The position numbers and the translations under genes were made by a program. 32,830 nt of DNA, taken from contig CALMDH010000231.1 in NCBI GenBank assembly GCA_937862735.1, forward strand, positions 1 through 32,830, written 5' to 3'. Shown here piece by piece: positions 31,124 through 32,830 of this stretch. Position 1 is the stretch's first letter, and each line of letters opens with the position of its first letter. Below the pieces are notes generated by a model that worked only from the letters and a program-made list of their open reading frames with translations, searched no databases and was not told the origin of the DNA. Origin of the DNA: M0108 sp937862735 (GTDB taxonomy: Bacteria > Pseudomonadota > Gammaproteobacteria > Chromatiales > Chromatiaceae).

Positions 31124-32785
31124 ATGCCGATTGAAGCAGCACGGAATTGGATCAACGAACTACTGAATCGGCATGGTCTACGCCATCCAGATAAACGACC
31201 ACTTTACGCCTATCGCTGCACCGCGGACGACCTTGAAACGCTGAAAGCGCGAACAAGCGCGATCCTGAGGGCTACCGTCCACCTAGACAGACCGCACCAA
31301 CTGGCTGGTGCCTTATTCTGCCTGTTTACCGCCGAATGGATCAGGCGCCACTACACCGGTGGAAAGTTGCGTTATAAAGATATTCTCGACGCCCTGAATC
31401 CACCCATTCCCACTCCACCATATCTTGTGCTTCGTGGCTGGGTGAGAGTCGGTCTGACCTATTGGCATCGACCACTTTTGCTGGCTACCCAAAGGCGAAT
31501 CTATCTGCGCACGCTCGCCTGCGAAGGGGGGCTACCGCTGCAGTTCCTGCAAAAAGAAGGAGCAGCGCTGAGCCGTTACTTTCGCTCCCTGCTGGCAAAC
31601 CTGCGGACCTACGAAAACGCGAACATCCCCGTCGAGACGCTGGCCGCAGAGGCCGCGCAACAATACTTGCCGCAGTATCTGCGGCAAGACATTGTCTACC
31701 CCCTGTCCGCACAGATCGCGCTGGCGGTGAGGGATTTACGGCAAGAGGTAGCCGGCGCCGCCGACCCCATCGCGACCCTGGATGCACAGCACCCAAACTG
31801 GCGGGATCAGTTCCCACTGGACCTTGGCGACCAGAACGCCCTAGGATTCCTGGCAGGCCTGATCAAACCATCACCTGAGCCACCTCAAGGGCAACCAAAG
31901 GCGGCTGTCGCAGTCAACCGTTCCTTACACTGTCTCCCAGGCGCGTCTGAGATATGGCAGCTCCAGGCTGAGATTGAACTCACCGGGTCGGTGCCCGTAG
32001 AGCATGCCGTGGCGGCATTCGGGGGTGAGCCAGCCGGACGCCTGCAACTACTCCTCCAGGTCGGTCAGTCCGCGGCATCGCCGCTTGCCTGGGCGACACG
32101 CAGCGGACCTCGGGTTCGCCTTGAACGCGCACGCGCCGTACCGCGTTACTTCGGTGCAGGGGCAGCGAAAGCCTTCCAACTCACGACGCGACCGCAGCTC
32201 GCAGACCAGCCCTCGGTCACCGGAGGCGAGGCCTTGGAAGACCTCCCTTGGGTCTTCATTAGCAACGATGAATCCGATACAAGCCTGTCCTTTCGCGGGC
32301 AAGGCTCGATCAAGACACGCCATGAGACCGTTTGGATCGCTGTGCCTGGTGATTGGACGGTGGTTGCGGACGGATTCGCCGAGATCACGGCGGTTGGCAC
32401 GCTGGATGAGCTTGAGCGCCCTCTCTTTCGCGTTGCTGGTCAGGTGCGTGTCCAGAGTCGTGATGGCAGCTACTGCCGTATCCAGACTGGTGCCGAACAG
32501 CCGGACGAGACTATGTATTACCTGCTAGGGACAAGGGTATACAACGTTGAGGCTCTCATACCACAGTACCGTGATTCACCGACGGTTCACCAGATCGCTC
32601 AAGGTAATAACCAGCAGATCCCTCCCGCGCAGCTCCGCTGGCGTCCCCTGAATGGGACACGCGGTTGGCGTCAATTGACGAATCAATGTCATGGCGATGG
32701 TGAACTGCGTGTCATTGACACTGACGGTGTGGTGCGCTTTCGCACCCGGCTCGGCATCCTGCCCGCCGGATTTCAGGTTAGTTAG
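31124..32785 (+). CDS. STY4851/ECs_5259-like protein, probably C-terminally truncated
   Basis: A 553-residue protein whose N-terminal part matches, from memory, the STY4851/ECs_5259 family (E. coli YjiT-like): LNRHGLRHPDKRPLYAYRC, LFCLFTAEWIRRHYTGG, GLPLQFLQKEGAALSRYFRS, YLPQYLRQDIVYPLS and WRDQFPLDLGD. Family members are about 1000 residues and are usually paired with a large helicase in antiphage loci (I associate them with Druantia type III). Here the frame ends at residue 553 with GILPAGFQVS, where a conserved domain seems to continue, and the stop codon lies inside the 42-bp terminal repeat. No catalytic motif is seen; it is probably soluble. The helicase partner is not in the window. 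It is on the same strand as the CHAT operon but 258 bp away. Confidence 0.65.
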   Translation: MPIEAARNWINELLNRHGLRHPDKRPLYAYRCTADDLETLKARTSAILRATVHLDRPHQLAGALFCLFTAEWIRRHYTGGKLRYKDILDALNPPIPTPPYLVLRGWVRVGLTYWHRPLLLATQRRIYLRTLACEGGLPLQFLQKEGAALSRYFRSLLANLRTYENANIPVETLAAEAAQQYLPQYLRQDIVYPLSAQIALAVRDLRQEVAGAADPIATLDAQHPNWRDQFPLDLGDQNALGFLAGLIKPSPEPPQGQPKAAVAVNRSLHCLPGASEIWQLQAEIELTGSVPVEHAVAAFGGEPAGRLQLLLQVGQSAASPLAWATRSGPRVRLERARAVPRYFGAGAAKAFQLTTRPQLADQPSVTGGEALEDLPWVFISNDESDTSLSFRGQGSIKTRHETVWIAVPGDWTVVADGFAEITAVGTLDELERPLFRVAGQVRVQSRDGSYCRIQTGAEQPDETMYYLLGTRVYNVEALIPQYRDSPTVHQIAQGNNQQIPPAQLRWRPLNGTRGWRQLTNQCHGDGELRVIDTDGVVRFRTRLGILPAGFQVS

Positions 32786-32824
32786 TGCCTGACCGAAAAC
32801 CCATTGAATTCGCCAAAACCACCC
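32783..32824. repeat. 42-bp inverted repeat, right copy
   Basis: Reverse complement of 9-50 with one mismatch. It begins within the stop codon region of the STY4851-like gene and reaches to within six bases of the window end. On the minus strand it can be read as GGFGEFNGFSVRH, as in the left copy, and then diverges from it after the CACTA. Confidence 0.8.
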
Positions 32825-32830
32825 TGGCCG

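Noticed and set aside
1..32830. tRNA or rRNA genes
   Set aside because: I saw no cloverleaf with a CCA-type end or rRNA-like conserved segments; integration at a tRNA cannot be supported from this window.

Overview
The window is a GC-rich bacterial accessory region, best read as a defence or conflict island with heavy mobile-element scarring. High GC, strong GG-rich ribosome sites, 4-nt stop/start overlaps and protein families such as STY4851-like, YhaN/YhaO-like, CHAT and IscB suggest a gammaproteobacterium, possibly a purple-sulfur-type Chromatiales member. That placement is inference: there is no rRNA or housekeeping gene to fix it.

Layout. 1-763: the 3' end of a group II intron (maturase C-terminus plus domain V), then a membrane-protein frame whose 5' end is missing. 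917-5338 (minus): a tightly overlapping three-gene operon, NERD-helicase then two membrane-associated GTPases. 5432-8729: a scar zone with one hypothetical gene, a frameshifted phage gene, the 5' end of a second group II intron, the C-terminus of an IscB joined to the N-terminus of a putative PD-(D/E)XK nuclease, and an intact ARPP-1 gene. 9007-11076: a leucine-rich-repeat protein, followed by a relic of a second ARPP-1 gene. 11727-14087: an AT-richer gene with two GIY-YIG nuclease domains. 14460-20003: two small genes, a rho-independent terminator, and an SbcD/SbcC-like (YhaO/YhaN-like) exonuclease/ATPase pair whose ATPase carries an extra C-terminal winged-helix-like tail. 20044-23290: an AT-rich hypothetical gene, a radical SAM gene, duplicated debris and a small membrane protein. 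23377-25806: a WYL-domain regulator divergent from a macro/DUF4145-like gene, with a large inverted repeat between them. 25971-30865: a four-gene operon ending in a CHAT caspase-like protease. 31124-32785: an STY4851/ECs_5259-like protein that probably lost its C-terminus at the right edge.

The most interesting unit is the CHAT operon. It holds a small unknown protein, a sigma-factor-like protein, a protein with an anti-sigma-like N-terminus and a conserved middle domain, and a CHAT-TPR-like protease with visible His and Cys. This combines protease, sigma factor and sigma partner, the same logic as the type III-E Craspase output (CHAT, Csx30, RpoE), but no CRISPR array or gRAMP gene is present here. 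The sigma and anti-sigma readings are motif-level calls.

The window is bracketed by a 42-bp inverted repeat (9-50 and 32783-32824, one mismatch). Several other duplicated segments (about 100-230 bp) sit at gene ends inside the island, consistent with repeated insertion, duplication and deletion.
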